DNA of 64,000 nucleotides from DATMER01 sp031390755 (GTDB taxonomy: Bacteria; Acidobacteriota; Thermoanaerobaculia; Multivoradales; UBA5704): positions 1 to 64,000 of the forward strand of contig JANMTS010000116.1 in NCBI GenBank assembly GCA_031390755.1, written 5' to 3'. Shown piece after piece: positions 1-6,905 of the stretch. A model generated the notes under the pieces. The model did not search any database, was not told the DNA's origin, and worked only from the letters and a program-made list of their open reading frames with translations. Position numbers and translations under genes: made by a program. Every line of letters begins with the position of its first letter. Position 1 is the first letter of the stretch.

Positions 1-43
1 AGGCACCCCCGGTCATCAGAGCACTGCGCGGCCCTCCTCCTCA

Positions 44-150
44 GCGCACACCTCCGGCTCTTATCCGCCCCCTCCCCGGCAGGCGGGCCTCCTGGGTCGG
101 AACGGCGGTGGCCTTGGACTCGGCAGCCGCCATCCCTCCAGATTGTCAAG
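44..150 (-). repeat. Inverted copy of the array-tail element
   Basis: Read on the minus strand, this is a close copy of the element at 619-749 and of that at 10311-10445. All three share the stretch running from TGGAGGGATGG to CCACCGCCGTTCC and then a CCGGAGGTGTGCG block. Here the element lies inverted on the left of locus A, so array A is bracketed by two copies facing each other. The end motif GATTGTCAAGGAACC (141-155) is the reverse complement of the right-hand copy's start. No reading frame is conserved among the copies, so I read it as non-coding. Confidence 0.8.
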
Positions 151-272
151 GAACCCTTCCGCCGCAGTGCAGAAGCGACGGATGAGCATCCTCTGGCAGT
201 TGATCCGGCAAGTCAAGACTGAGTTTGGCCAGAATCTGGACGCGATTGTATATATCTTACACATTTTGACTC

Positions 273-300
273 TTGACTTGCTCGCAGTGTTGTGTATCGT
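273..300 (+). promoter_or_regulatory. Sigma-70-like promoter of array locus A
   Basis: TTGACT (273-278), a 16-bp spacer and TATCGT (295-300) lie 20 bp before the first array unit. The preceding A+T-rich leader (ACACATTTTG, then CTCTTGACT) recurs before array B at 9946-9987, where the boxes are TTGACT-N16-TATAGT. Conservation of both boxes and the spacing at two loci supports a real promoter reading into the array. Confidence 0.65.
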
Positions 301-319
301 TGGGGCCGTTCGTGGCATG

Positions 320-584
320 TTGCCGCTGCCGCAACCTTGAATTCTTCCGCGCAGCCGCGATTGCCGCAGGTGCACTCCTGTTTGCCGCTGCCGCAAACGA
401 GGTTGTCGCTGCGGCAAACGGGATTGCGGCTGCGGCGTTCCTGGTTGCGGCAGCGGCAAACGAGGTTGCGGCGCCGCACTCGGGTTTGCCGCTGCGGAGA
501 TCGCGGTTGCGGCTGCGGCAAACGAGGCTGGTGCAGCGGCAAAGGGGATTGCGGCGCGGGAAAACCCGGTTGCGGCAGCGGCAA
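320..584. repeat. Array A: 13 palindromic 21-bp units
   Basis: Unit starts fall at 320, 341, 361, 382, 403, 424, 445, 466, 486, 507, 528, 549 and 570, a 21-bp step with two 20-bp steps. The best units have the 15-bp core TTGCGGCAGCGGCAA or its reverse complement, followed by about 6 bp such as ACGAGG. The core is an imperfect inverted repeat. Units 2, 3 and 11 are the most degraded. There are no long spacers, so it is not a CRISPR. Open frames run through it only because it is G+C-rich and lacks stops. Confidence 0.85.
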
Positions 585-618
585 ACGCGGCGGCCGGAGG
601 CGCCGACGAGGGGTTCAT

Positions 619-749
619 TGACAATCTGGAGGGATGGCGGCTGCCGAGTCCAAGGCCACCGCCGTTCCGGCCTGGGGTTCCGCCTGCGGGTGAGAGGGCG
701 GAGCCGGCCGGAGGTGTGCGTCGTCGAGCGGGGCGGCGCACACCTCCGG
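619..749 (+). repeat. Array-A tail element ending in a perfect hairpin
   Basis: This element of about 130 bp follows array A and recurs after array B (10311-10445) and inverted at 44-150. It ends in a perfect 13-bp inverted repeat, CCGGAGGTGTGCG (708-720) and CGCACACCTCCGG (737-749), with a 16-nt loop. A second pairing, GGCGG near 637 with CCGCC near 659, could form inside it. There is no U-tract, so a classical intrinsic terminator is not shown; a structured 3' end or processing signal is equally possible. It ends 67 bp before the deacylase gene at 816. Confidence 0.8.
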
Positions 750-815
750 AAACCAGGTGTTTGAACAGGACAGCTCCACTCGCGTCGGTCGCCTTCAACT
801 GGTAGGTTTAGGCCG

Positions 816-2372
816 ATGCGCTCCCTGATTCTTCTCCCCTGGCTTCTTCTCTCCTCCGCACAGGCCCCGTCCTACGACCTCCTCATCCGCGGAGGCATCG
901 TGATGGACGGCTCCGGCGCTCCCGGAATCCGCGCGGACGTGGCGGTCCGGGATGGCAAGATCGCCCGGATCGGCGATCTCTCGGGCGCTCAAGCCACTCG
1001 GGTGATCGACGCCTCGGGTCTTGTCGTGGCGCCGGGGTTCATCGACGTCCACACGCATGCCGACGATCTGGCCGAGCTGCCGCGCGCCGAGAACTACCTC
1101 CGCATGGGCGTGACCACGGTGGTGGCCGGCAACTGCGGCGGCTCGGCGCTGGAGATCGGCAAGTCGCTCGACGCGATCCGGCGGGCCGGTCCGTCGGTGA
1201 ACTACGCCACGCTGATCGGCCACAACACGGTGCGCGAGGCCGTGATGGGCGAGGAGAACCGCGCGCCCACGGCCGCCGAGATGGCGCGGATGAAGACGAT
1301 CGTCGCCCAGGCCATTCAGGAAGGAGCGATCGGCTTCTCGACCGGCCTTCAGTACACCCCCGGCACCTGGGCTGAGCCCGGGGAGATCACCGAGCTGGCC
1401 CGCGCGGCGTGTCAATCGGGCGGGCTTTACGCCTCCCATCTGCGCAACGAGGGGACCGAGATCGAGCGCTCCGTGGCCGAGGCCATCGCGGTGGGTGAGA
1501 AGACCGGCTGCCGGGTCGAGATCTCCCATCTCAAGATCGACAGCCCGCGCAACTGGGGGATGAGCGCCAAGGCGCTGGCGATGATCGACGCCGCCCGGGC
1601 GCGAGGGGTGGACGTCGAAGCCGACCAGTACGCCTACACGGCGGCCGCGTCCACGCTGTCGATCCGCTTTCCCGACTGGGTTCTCGAAGGAGGCCAGGAG
1701 GAGGTCCGCAAGCGGCTGGACGATCCCGCGGTCTGGGCACGCGCCCGGGACGGCATGAAGGAGCTTCTCGCCGCCCGCGGATTCCAGGATCTCTCCTTCG
1801 CGGTCGTGGCCACCTATCCCGCCGATCCCACCCTTCAGGGTCTCTCCATGAAGGACGTTGCGGTCCGGCTGAAGGGAAACGGCTCGGCCGACGCGCAATT
1901 CGAAGCCGCGCGCGACATGCTCCGGGCCGGCGGCGCCGGCATGGTCTATCACCTGATGTCGGAGGACGACGTCGCCGCCATCCTCAAGCATCCCCATGTG
2001 GCTTTCGCATCGGATGGCAGTCTTCCCGTGTTCGGAAAAGACGCGCCGCATCCTCGCGCCTATGGCAACAACGCCCGGGTGCTCGGGCTCTACGTGCGGG
2101 AACGGAAGGCGATCGGCCTGGAGGAGGCCGTCCGCAAGATGACCTCGCTCCCGGCCGAGCACTTCCGGCTGTCCGGCCGGGGATTGGTGAAGGAGGGGTA
2201 TGCGGCGGACCTCGTCCTCTTCGACCCGGCCCGGGTCGGGGACGCCGCCACCTTCGAAAAGCCCCACGCCTACGCGGCCGGTTTCCCTTACGTGGTGGTC
2301 AACGGCGTGCCGGTGATCGACGTGAGTGCGGCCACGGGGGTCCAAGCGGGCCAGATGCTACGACTTCCGTGA
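816..2372 (+). CDS. N-acyl-D-amino-acid deacylase (D-aminoacylase), exported
   Basis: Amidohydrolase-superfamily enzyme that would release D-amino acids from N-acyl derivatives, for example during peptidoglycan or N-acyl amino acid turnover. An N-terminal hydrophobic stretch with an Ala-Gln-Ala end suggests secretion. The metal-binding HTHAD motif lies near residue 79, followed by GNCGG, ASHLRNEG, VEISHLK and a late FASDGS motif, in the order usual for this family. The 518-aa length is typical. The start is ATG 816 with a purine-rich TAGG upstream. It lies just downstream of repeat locus A, and its 3' end closely precedes topB. The exact substrate cannot be read from sequence. Confidence 0.9.
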   Translation: MRSLILLPWLLLSSAQAPSYDLLIRGGIVMDGSGAPGIRADVAVRDGKIARIGDLSGAQATRVIDASGLVVAPGFIDVHTHADDLAELPRAENYLRMGVTTVVAGNCGGSALEIGKSLDAIRRAGPSVNYATLIGHNTVREAVMGEENRAPTAAEMARMKTIVAQAIQEGAIGFSTGLQYTPGTWAEPGEITELARAACQSGGLYASHLRNEGTEIERSVAEAIAVGEKTGCRVEISHLKIDSPRNWGMSAKALAMIDAARARGVDVEADQYAYTAAASTLSIRFPDWVLEGGQEEVRKRLDDPAVWARARDGMKELLAARGFQDLSFAVVATYPADPTLQGLSMKDVAVRLKGNGSADAQFEAARDMLRAGGAGMVYHLMSEDDVAAILKHPHVAFASDGSLPVFGKDAPHPRAYGNNARVLGLYVRERKAIGLEEAVRKMTSLPAEHFRLSGRGLVKEGYAADLVLFDPARVGDAATFEKPHAYAAGFPYVVVNGVPVIDVSAATGVQAGQMLRLP

Positions 2373-2412
2373 CACAACGCCGGGCTCCTTTCGACGTAAA
2401 ATCCTCCCGAAC

Positions 2413-4476
2413 ATGACGTCGCCGTCCGAACGCACCACAGCCGTCCTCGCCGAAAAGCCCTCCGTCGCCCGGGATCTCGCCAAGATTCTCGGGGCGGATC
2501 GGCGTGGCGAGGGCTTTCTTCATGGCAACGGCTATGTCGTGACCTGGGCGGTCGGTCATCTCGTCGGGCTGGCCCAGCCCGGGGAGATCCGGCCGGAGTG
2601 GGTGAAGTGGCGGCGCGAGCAGCTTCCGATGCTGCCGCAGGACTGGCCGCTGGTGGTCTCCAAGGGGACCGAGGATCAGTTCAAGGTCGTCAAGAAGATC
2701 CTCAACTCCCCCAACGTCGAGCGCGTGGTGTGCGCCACGGACGCCGGCCGCGAGGGCGAGCTGATCTTCCGCTACATCTACGAAGCCGCGGAGTGCCGCA
2801 AGCCGTTCTCGCGGCTCTGGATCTCCTCGCTCACCCCGGACGCCATCCGCAAGGGCTTCTCGAAGCTCCGCGACGGCCGCGACTTCGACCCGCTCGCCGA
2901 CGCCGCCCGCGGACGCAGCCGCGCCGACTGGCTGGTGGGCATGAACCTCTCCCGCGCCTACTCCCTCGACTTCGACGAGGATCTCTCGGTCGGACGGGTC
3001 CAGACGCCGACGCTCGCCATGCTGGTGGAGCGCGAGCTGGCCATCCGCGCCTTCGTTCCCGAGGACTACCTGGAGGTCGTGGCCACGTTCTCGCCCGCCG
3101 TGGGGCTCACGTTCCGGGGAACCTGGTTCCGGGGAGACGACCCGACGGCCGAAGCCCGGCGCATCAAGGCCGACAAGGAGAAGCCGGGCGCGGATCTCGA
3201 GGAGGCCGCCCGCGTTGTTCAGCGCGCGCAGCGCGCGAAGACCGGCCAGGCCGAGGTCGACTCCATCCGCTCCGAGACGAAGCGGATGCCGCCGCCGCTG
3301 CTCTACGACCTCACCGAGCTTCAGCGCCACGCCAACCGCCTCTTCGGCTTCAGCGCCCAGAAGACGCTCGGTCTCGCGCAGGCGCTCTACGAGCAGAAGA
3401 AGCTCCTGAGCTATCCGCGGACGGACAGCCGCCACCTCTCGCAGGACGTCGCCGCGACCCTGGGCGAGATCGTGAAGGTCATCCAGGAACCCTACCGCGA
3501 CAAGCTCGCCCCCGGCACCGGCGAGCGCCCGCTCGGCCGCCGCTTCGTGGACGACGCCAAGGTCACGGACCACCACGCGATCATCCCGACCACCACCCGG
3601 CCGGAAGGCGTCGCTCTCAGCCCGGACGAGCAGAAGATCTACGACCTCGTCTGCCGGCGGCTCCTCTCGGCTTGGCACGACGAGCACGTCTGGTCCATCA
3701 CGACCGTCATCTCCCGGGTCACGACCCCGCCCCGCTCCGGCGTGGGCGACCCGCTGATCGATCGCTTCCACAGCTCGGGAACCCAGGTGGACAAGGCCGG
3801 CTGGAAAATTCTCGACATCGACCGCAAGAAGAAGCCCAAGGCCACCGCGGCCAAGGACCAGGATCAGGACAAGGAGCAAGACAAAGAGGACAAGGAGAAG
3901 GACGAGCCCGAGGACGAAGCCCAGGATCTCCCGCCCGGGCTCGCGGCCGATCAGCCGCTGGAGGTGCTCGACGCCAAGGCGATCGCGAAGCAGTCCCGTC
4001 CGCCGAAGCGCCTCACGGAGGCGACGCTCCTGACCGCCATGGAGACCGCCGGCAAGACGCTCGACGACAAGGAGCTGTCCGAGGCCATGAAGGAGTCCGG
4101 CCTCGGCACCCCGGCCACCCGCGCGGAGACCATCGAGACCCTGCTGCGCCGCGAGTACATCGAGCGCCAGGGCAAGTCGCTGGTCGCCACGGACAAGGGA
4201 GTGCGGCTGATCCAGGTGGTTCATCCCCACGTGAAGAGCCCGGCCATGACGGGCAAGTGGGAGGCCCAGCTCGGACGGATCCAGAAGGGCGACGGTCAGC
4301 TGCCCTCGTTTTTGCGGGAGATCGAGGAGTATGTGCGGGAGGTGGTGGGGAGCGGCGGCGCTGGCAGTGACTCCCTCCCCGCGCCGCGCGAGGGGAGGGC
4401 CAGGGAGGGGAGAACGGGATCAACTGCCGGGGGTGAGGGCCTGCCGGGCGCTGGCTCCCTCCCCTCGCCACGCTAG
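2413..4476 (+). CDS. topB: DNA topoisomerase III (type IA)
   Basis: Type IA topoisomerase that relaxes or decatenates DNA through a 5'-phosphotyrosine intermediate. The Toprim domain is N-terminal (AEKPSVARDLA, later DAGREGE). The catalytic Tyr is about residue 334 in SYPRTDSRH. Residues of about 475-508 are a highly charged Lys/Asp/Glu linker not usual in the family. ATG 2413 fits the family N-terminus better than the upstream in-frame ATG 2326, which would overlap the deacylase. The last 35 or so residues (Pro/Gly/Arg-rich) are encoded by a REP-like repeat, so the natural C-terminus has been extended or replaced. No C-terminal zinc finger is visible. recQ follows, a partner expected from the known TopoIII-RecQ collaboration. 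Confidence 0.93.
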   Translation: MTSPSERTTAVLAEKPSVARDLAKILGADRRGEGFLHGNGYVVTWAVGHLVGLAQPGEIRPEWVKWRREQLPMLPQDWPLVVSKGTEDQFKVVKKILNSPNVERVVCATDAGREGELIFRYIYEAAECRKPFSRLWISSLTPDAIRKGFSKLRDGRDFDPLADAARGRSRADWLVGMNLSRAYSLDFDEDLSVGRVQTPTLAMLVERELAIRAFVPEDYLEVVATFSPAVGLTFRGTWFRGDDPTAEARRIKADKEKPGADLEEAARVVQRAQRAKTGQAEVDSIRSETKRMPPPLLYDLTELQRHANRLFGFSAQKTLGLAQALYEQKKLLSYPRTDSRHLSQDVAATLGEIVKVIQEPYRDKLAPGTGERPLGRRFVDDAKVTDHHAIIPTTTRPEGVALSPDEQKIYDLVCRRLLSAWHDEHVWSITTVISRVTTPPRSGVGDPLIDRFHSSGTQVDKAGWKILDIDRKKKPKATAAKDQDQDKEQDKEDKEKDEPEDEAQDLPPGLAADQPLEVLDAKAIAKQSRPPKRLTEATLLTAMETAGKTLDDKELSEAMKESGLGTPATRAETIETLLRREYIERQGKSLVATDKGVRLIQVVHPHVKSPAMTGKWEAQLGRIQKGDGQLPSFLREIEEYVREVVGSGGAGSDSLPAPREGRAREGRTGSTAGGEGLPGAGSLPSPR

Positions 4477-4590
4477 GTGATGGTTGGGGAGGGGAGAATG
4501 GGATCAAACTCCCTCCCCTACCCGCGCGAGGGGAGGGGCGGGGAGGGGAGAATGGGATCAATTGCCGGGGGTGAGGGCCTACCGGTCGGT
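4372..4590 (+). repeat. Tandem REP-like repeat spanning the topB end and recQ start
   Basis: Three imperfect copies begin near 4372, 4452 and 4506. Each has CTCCCTCCCC, a GCGCGAGGGGAGG-type block, GGGGAGGGGAGAAYGGGATCAA and, in copies 1 and 3, TGCCGGGGGTGAGGGCC. Copy 1 is translated as the topB C-terminus. Copy 3 supplies a Shine-Dalgarno-like GGGGAGGGGAG and the ATG used here as the recQ start. Related pyrimidine/purine-rich blocks recur at 6718-6876. Confidence 0.8.
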
Positions 4591-6708
4591 GGTCCCCTCC
4601 CCGTTCACTCCAAGGATCTTGGCGTCCTCCTCCACGACACCTTCCGCCTCCCCTCCTTCCGCCCCTACCAGGAGGCCGTCTGCCGCGCCGTCGTGGAGGG
4701 CAAGGACGTCCTGCTCGTCATGCCCACCGGCGCCGGCAAGTCGCTCTGCTATCAGCTCCCCGGCCTCGCCCGGGGCGGCACGACGCTGGTCGTGTCGCCG
4801 CTGATCGCGCTCATGGAGGACCAGGTCGCCAAGCTTCGGGATCTCGGGCTCCGGGCCGAGCGCATCCATTCGGGGCGGGACCGCGCCAGCTCGCGCCAGG
4901 TCTGCATCGACTATCTGGCCGGCCGGCTCGACTATCTCTTCATCGCGCCCGAGCGCCTCGCCGTGCCCGGGTTCCCCGAAATGCTCGCCAAGCGCACGCC
5001 GGCCCTGGTCGCGGTCGACGAGGCGCACTGCATCTCCCACTGGGGGCACGACTTCCGGCCCGAGTACCGGATGCTCGGCCAGCGCCTCCCGATGCTGCGG
5101 CCGGCGCCGGTCATCGGCCTGACGGCCACGGCGACCCCGCTGGTTCAGGACGACATCGCCGCCCAGCTCGGGCTTCACACCTCGGGCCGGTTCATCCACG
5201 GCTTCCGCCGCACGAACATCGCCGTCGAGATGGCGGAGATGAAGCCGTCCGAGCGGCGGGACGCGGTCCGGCGCATCCTGGCCGACCCGGCGCACCGGCC
5301 GGCCATCGTCTACGCGCCTACCCGCAAGGAGGCCGACGCGCTCGGCGAGGAGCTGCGCGCCGAGATGTCCGCCGCCGCCTATCACGCGGGCATGCCGGGC
5401 TCGGAGCGCGAACGGGTCCAGGCCGCGTTCCTCGGCGGCCGGCTGGAGGTCATCGTCGCCACCATCGCCTTCGGCATGGGCGTCGACAAGGCCGATGTCC
5501 GCACCGTCGTCCACACCGGTCTCCCCGGCAGCCTGGAAGGCTATTACCAGGAGATCGGCCGCGCCGGGCGCGACGGCAAGCTCTCCCGCGCCGTCCTCCT
5601 CTACTCCTGGGCGGACCGGCGCAACCACGAGTTCTTCCACACCCGCGACTATCCGGACGTGGACGTGCTGCGCCAGATCCGCAGAGCTCTGACCGCCGAG
5701 AGTCAGTCCACCGAAAAGGTCCGCGGCCGGGTCAAGATGGAGGAAGAGCCTTTCGCCAAGGCGCTGGAGAAGCTCTGGGTTCATGGCGGCGCCCTGGTCG
5801 ACGCGGACGACAACGTCATCCGCGGGAGCGAAACCTGGGAGCGGCCCTACCTCGCCCAGCGCGACCACAAGCTCGGCCAGCTCGAGCAGATGGTGCGCTG
5901 CGCCGACGCCCACGGCTGCCGCATGCTCCACCTGGTGCGTCACTTCGGCGACCAGGAGGACTCGGGCAAGCCCTGCGGCATCTGCGACGTCTGCGATCCC
6001 GACGCCTGCATCGTCCGCCGCTTCCGCGTGCCCGAGCTCGCCGAAGCCCGGGTGCTGTCGGCAATTCTCCATGCGCTGTTGCAGCGGGACGGCCAGAGCA
6101 CCGGCCAGATCTTCCGCGAGGTGAGCGGCGGCCCCGGCCCGCTCCCGCTGGGTTTCGACCGCAAGGCCTTCGAGCGCCTGCTCGGCGGCCTCAACCGCGC
6201 CGGCCTGTTGCGCATCCTGGAAGACGAGTTCGAGAAGGATGGCAAGCTGATCCGCTTCCAGCGCGCATCCCTCACTCCGGACGGCCTGCGCACGCCGCCC
6301 GACCCCGCGGCCCTGGCCTCCTTCGTCCAGCTCGTCCAGGAGCCGGCCGCCACCGCGCCGAAGCCGCGGGACCGGCAGCGGGAGAAGGAGAAGAGGAACG
6401 CGCTGGACAAGCCGGTCCGGGCCGCGGCCCGCAAGGGAGCCCAGCACCCCCAGGATGTCCTCCCCGGCGCCGAGAGCCACTTCGACCAGCCGCTCCCCCG
6501 CCTCGTCGACGCCCTCAAGGCCTGGCGCCGCGCCGAGGCCCAGAAGCGCAAGGTGCCGGCGTTCCGCATCCTCACCGACCGCGCCCTGACCGACCTCGCC
6601 GCCGCCCGGCCCCGCGACGAGGTCGAGCTGCTCGGCGTCCGCGGCATCGGTCCCGCGCTGGTGAAGAAGTACGGCCGGGAGATCCTGGCAATCCTGGGGA
6701 CGGCGTAG
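4552..6708 (+). CDS. recQ: ATP-dependent DNA helicase RecQ
   Basis: Superfamily 2 3'-5' helicase for recombination and fork repair. Visible motifs: Walker A MPTGAGKS (about residues 57-64), DEAHCISHWGHDFRPEY, TATAT, GRAGRDG, a zinc-binding cluster (CRMLHLVRHFG...CGICDVCDP), a winged-helix region, and a C-terminal HRDC domain ending in GIGPALVKKYG. The 718-aa length is slightly long because of a basic linker before HRDC. I prefer ATG 4552: it follows GGGGAGGGGAG directly. The reading frame is open further upstream (ATG 4477), but only through repeat DNA. Residues 1-20 are repeat-derived. Probably co-transcribed with topB. Confidence 0.94.
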   Translation: MGSIAGGEGLPVGGPLPVHSKDLGVLLHDTFRLPSFRPYQEAVCRAVVEGKDVLLVMPTGAGKSLCYQLPGLARGGTTLVVSPLIALMEDQVAKLRDLGLRAERIHSGRDRASSRQVCIDYLAGRLDYLFIAPERLAVPGFPEMLAKRTPALVAVDEAHCISHWGHDFRPEYRMLGQRLPMLRPAPVIGLTATATPLVQDDIAAQLGLHTSGRFIHGFRRTNIAVEMAEMKPSERRDAVRRILADPAHRPAIVYAPTRKEADALGEELRAEMSAAAYHAGMPGSERERVQAAFLGGRLEVIVATIAFGMGVDKADVRTVVHTGLPGSLEGYYQEIGRAGRDGKLSRAVLLYSWADRRNHEFFHTRDYPDVDVLRQIRRALTAESQSTEKVRGRVKMEEEPFAKALEKLWVHGGALVDADDNVIRGSETWERPYLAQRDHKLGQLEQMVRCADAHGCRMLHLVRHFGDQEDSGKPCGICDVCDPDACIVRRFRVPELAEARVLSAILHALLQRDGQSTGQIFREVSGGPGPLPLGFDRKAFERLLGGLNRAGLLRILEDEFEKDGKLIRFQRASLTPDGLRTPPDPAALASFVQLVQEPAATAPKPRDRQREKEKRNALDKPVRAAARKGAQHPQDVLPGAESHFDQPLPRLVDALKAWRRAEAQKRKVPAFRILTDRALTDLAAARPRDEVELLGVRGIGPALVKKYGREILAILGTA

Positions 6709-6717
6709 CGAAGTCGT

Positions 6718-6876
6718 CCTCACCCCCGTCCCCTCTCCCATCTCCCGCCCTCCCTGCCCCGGGAGAGGGGCGCCACCACCCAAAGACAGAAAAGCGGGAA
6801 GGCAGGAGGGGCGGCTGCATTCCAACGGGCGGGGGTTCCCCCTCTCCCCCCGGGAGAGGGGGCCAGGGGGTGAGGA
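6718..6876. repeat. Inverted pair of REP-like blocks
   Basis: The left block (about 6719-6772) reads CCTCACCCCCGTCCCC...CCGGGAGAGGGG. The right block (about 6838-6876) reads CCCCTCTCCCCCCGGGAGAG...CAGGGGGTGAGG, so their outer ends are inverted copies. Each has an internal CTCTCCC/GGGAGAG hairpin. This is the layout of bacterial interspersed REP pairs. It sits between recQ and the patatin gene and could limit transcription or protect mRNA ends; neither is shown. Nothing else is visible in this gap. Confidence 0.7.
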
Positions 6877-6905
6877 TTCCCCGCGCTGAAGCTGGACACT
6901 CTCCG

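Noticed and set aside
273..764. Open frames of 65-163 aa across array A
   Set aside because: They follow the G+C-rich repeat units in several frames at once, have no ribosome site and encode Arg/Ala/Gln low complexity.
2299..4230. 643-aa minus-strand frame over topB, and similar long antisense frames over recQ (4579-6825), the R-M gene (24863-27646) and glmS (49364-52420)
   Set aside because: All mirror well-conserved genes and contain Arg/Gly/Ala/Leu-biased sequence without any motif.
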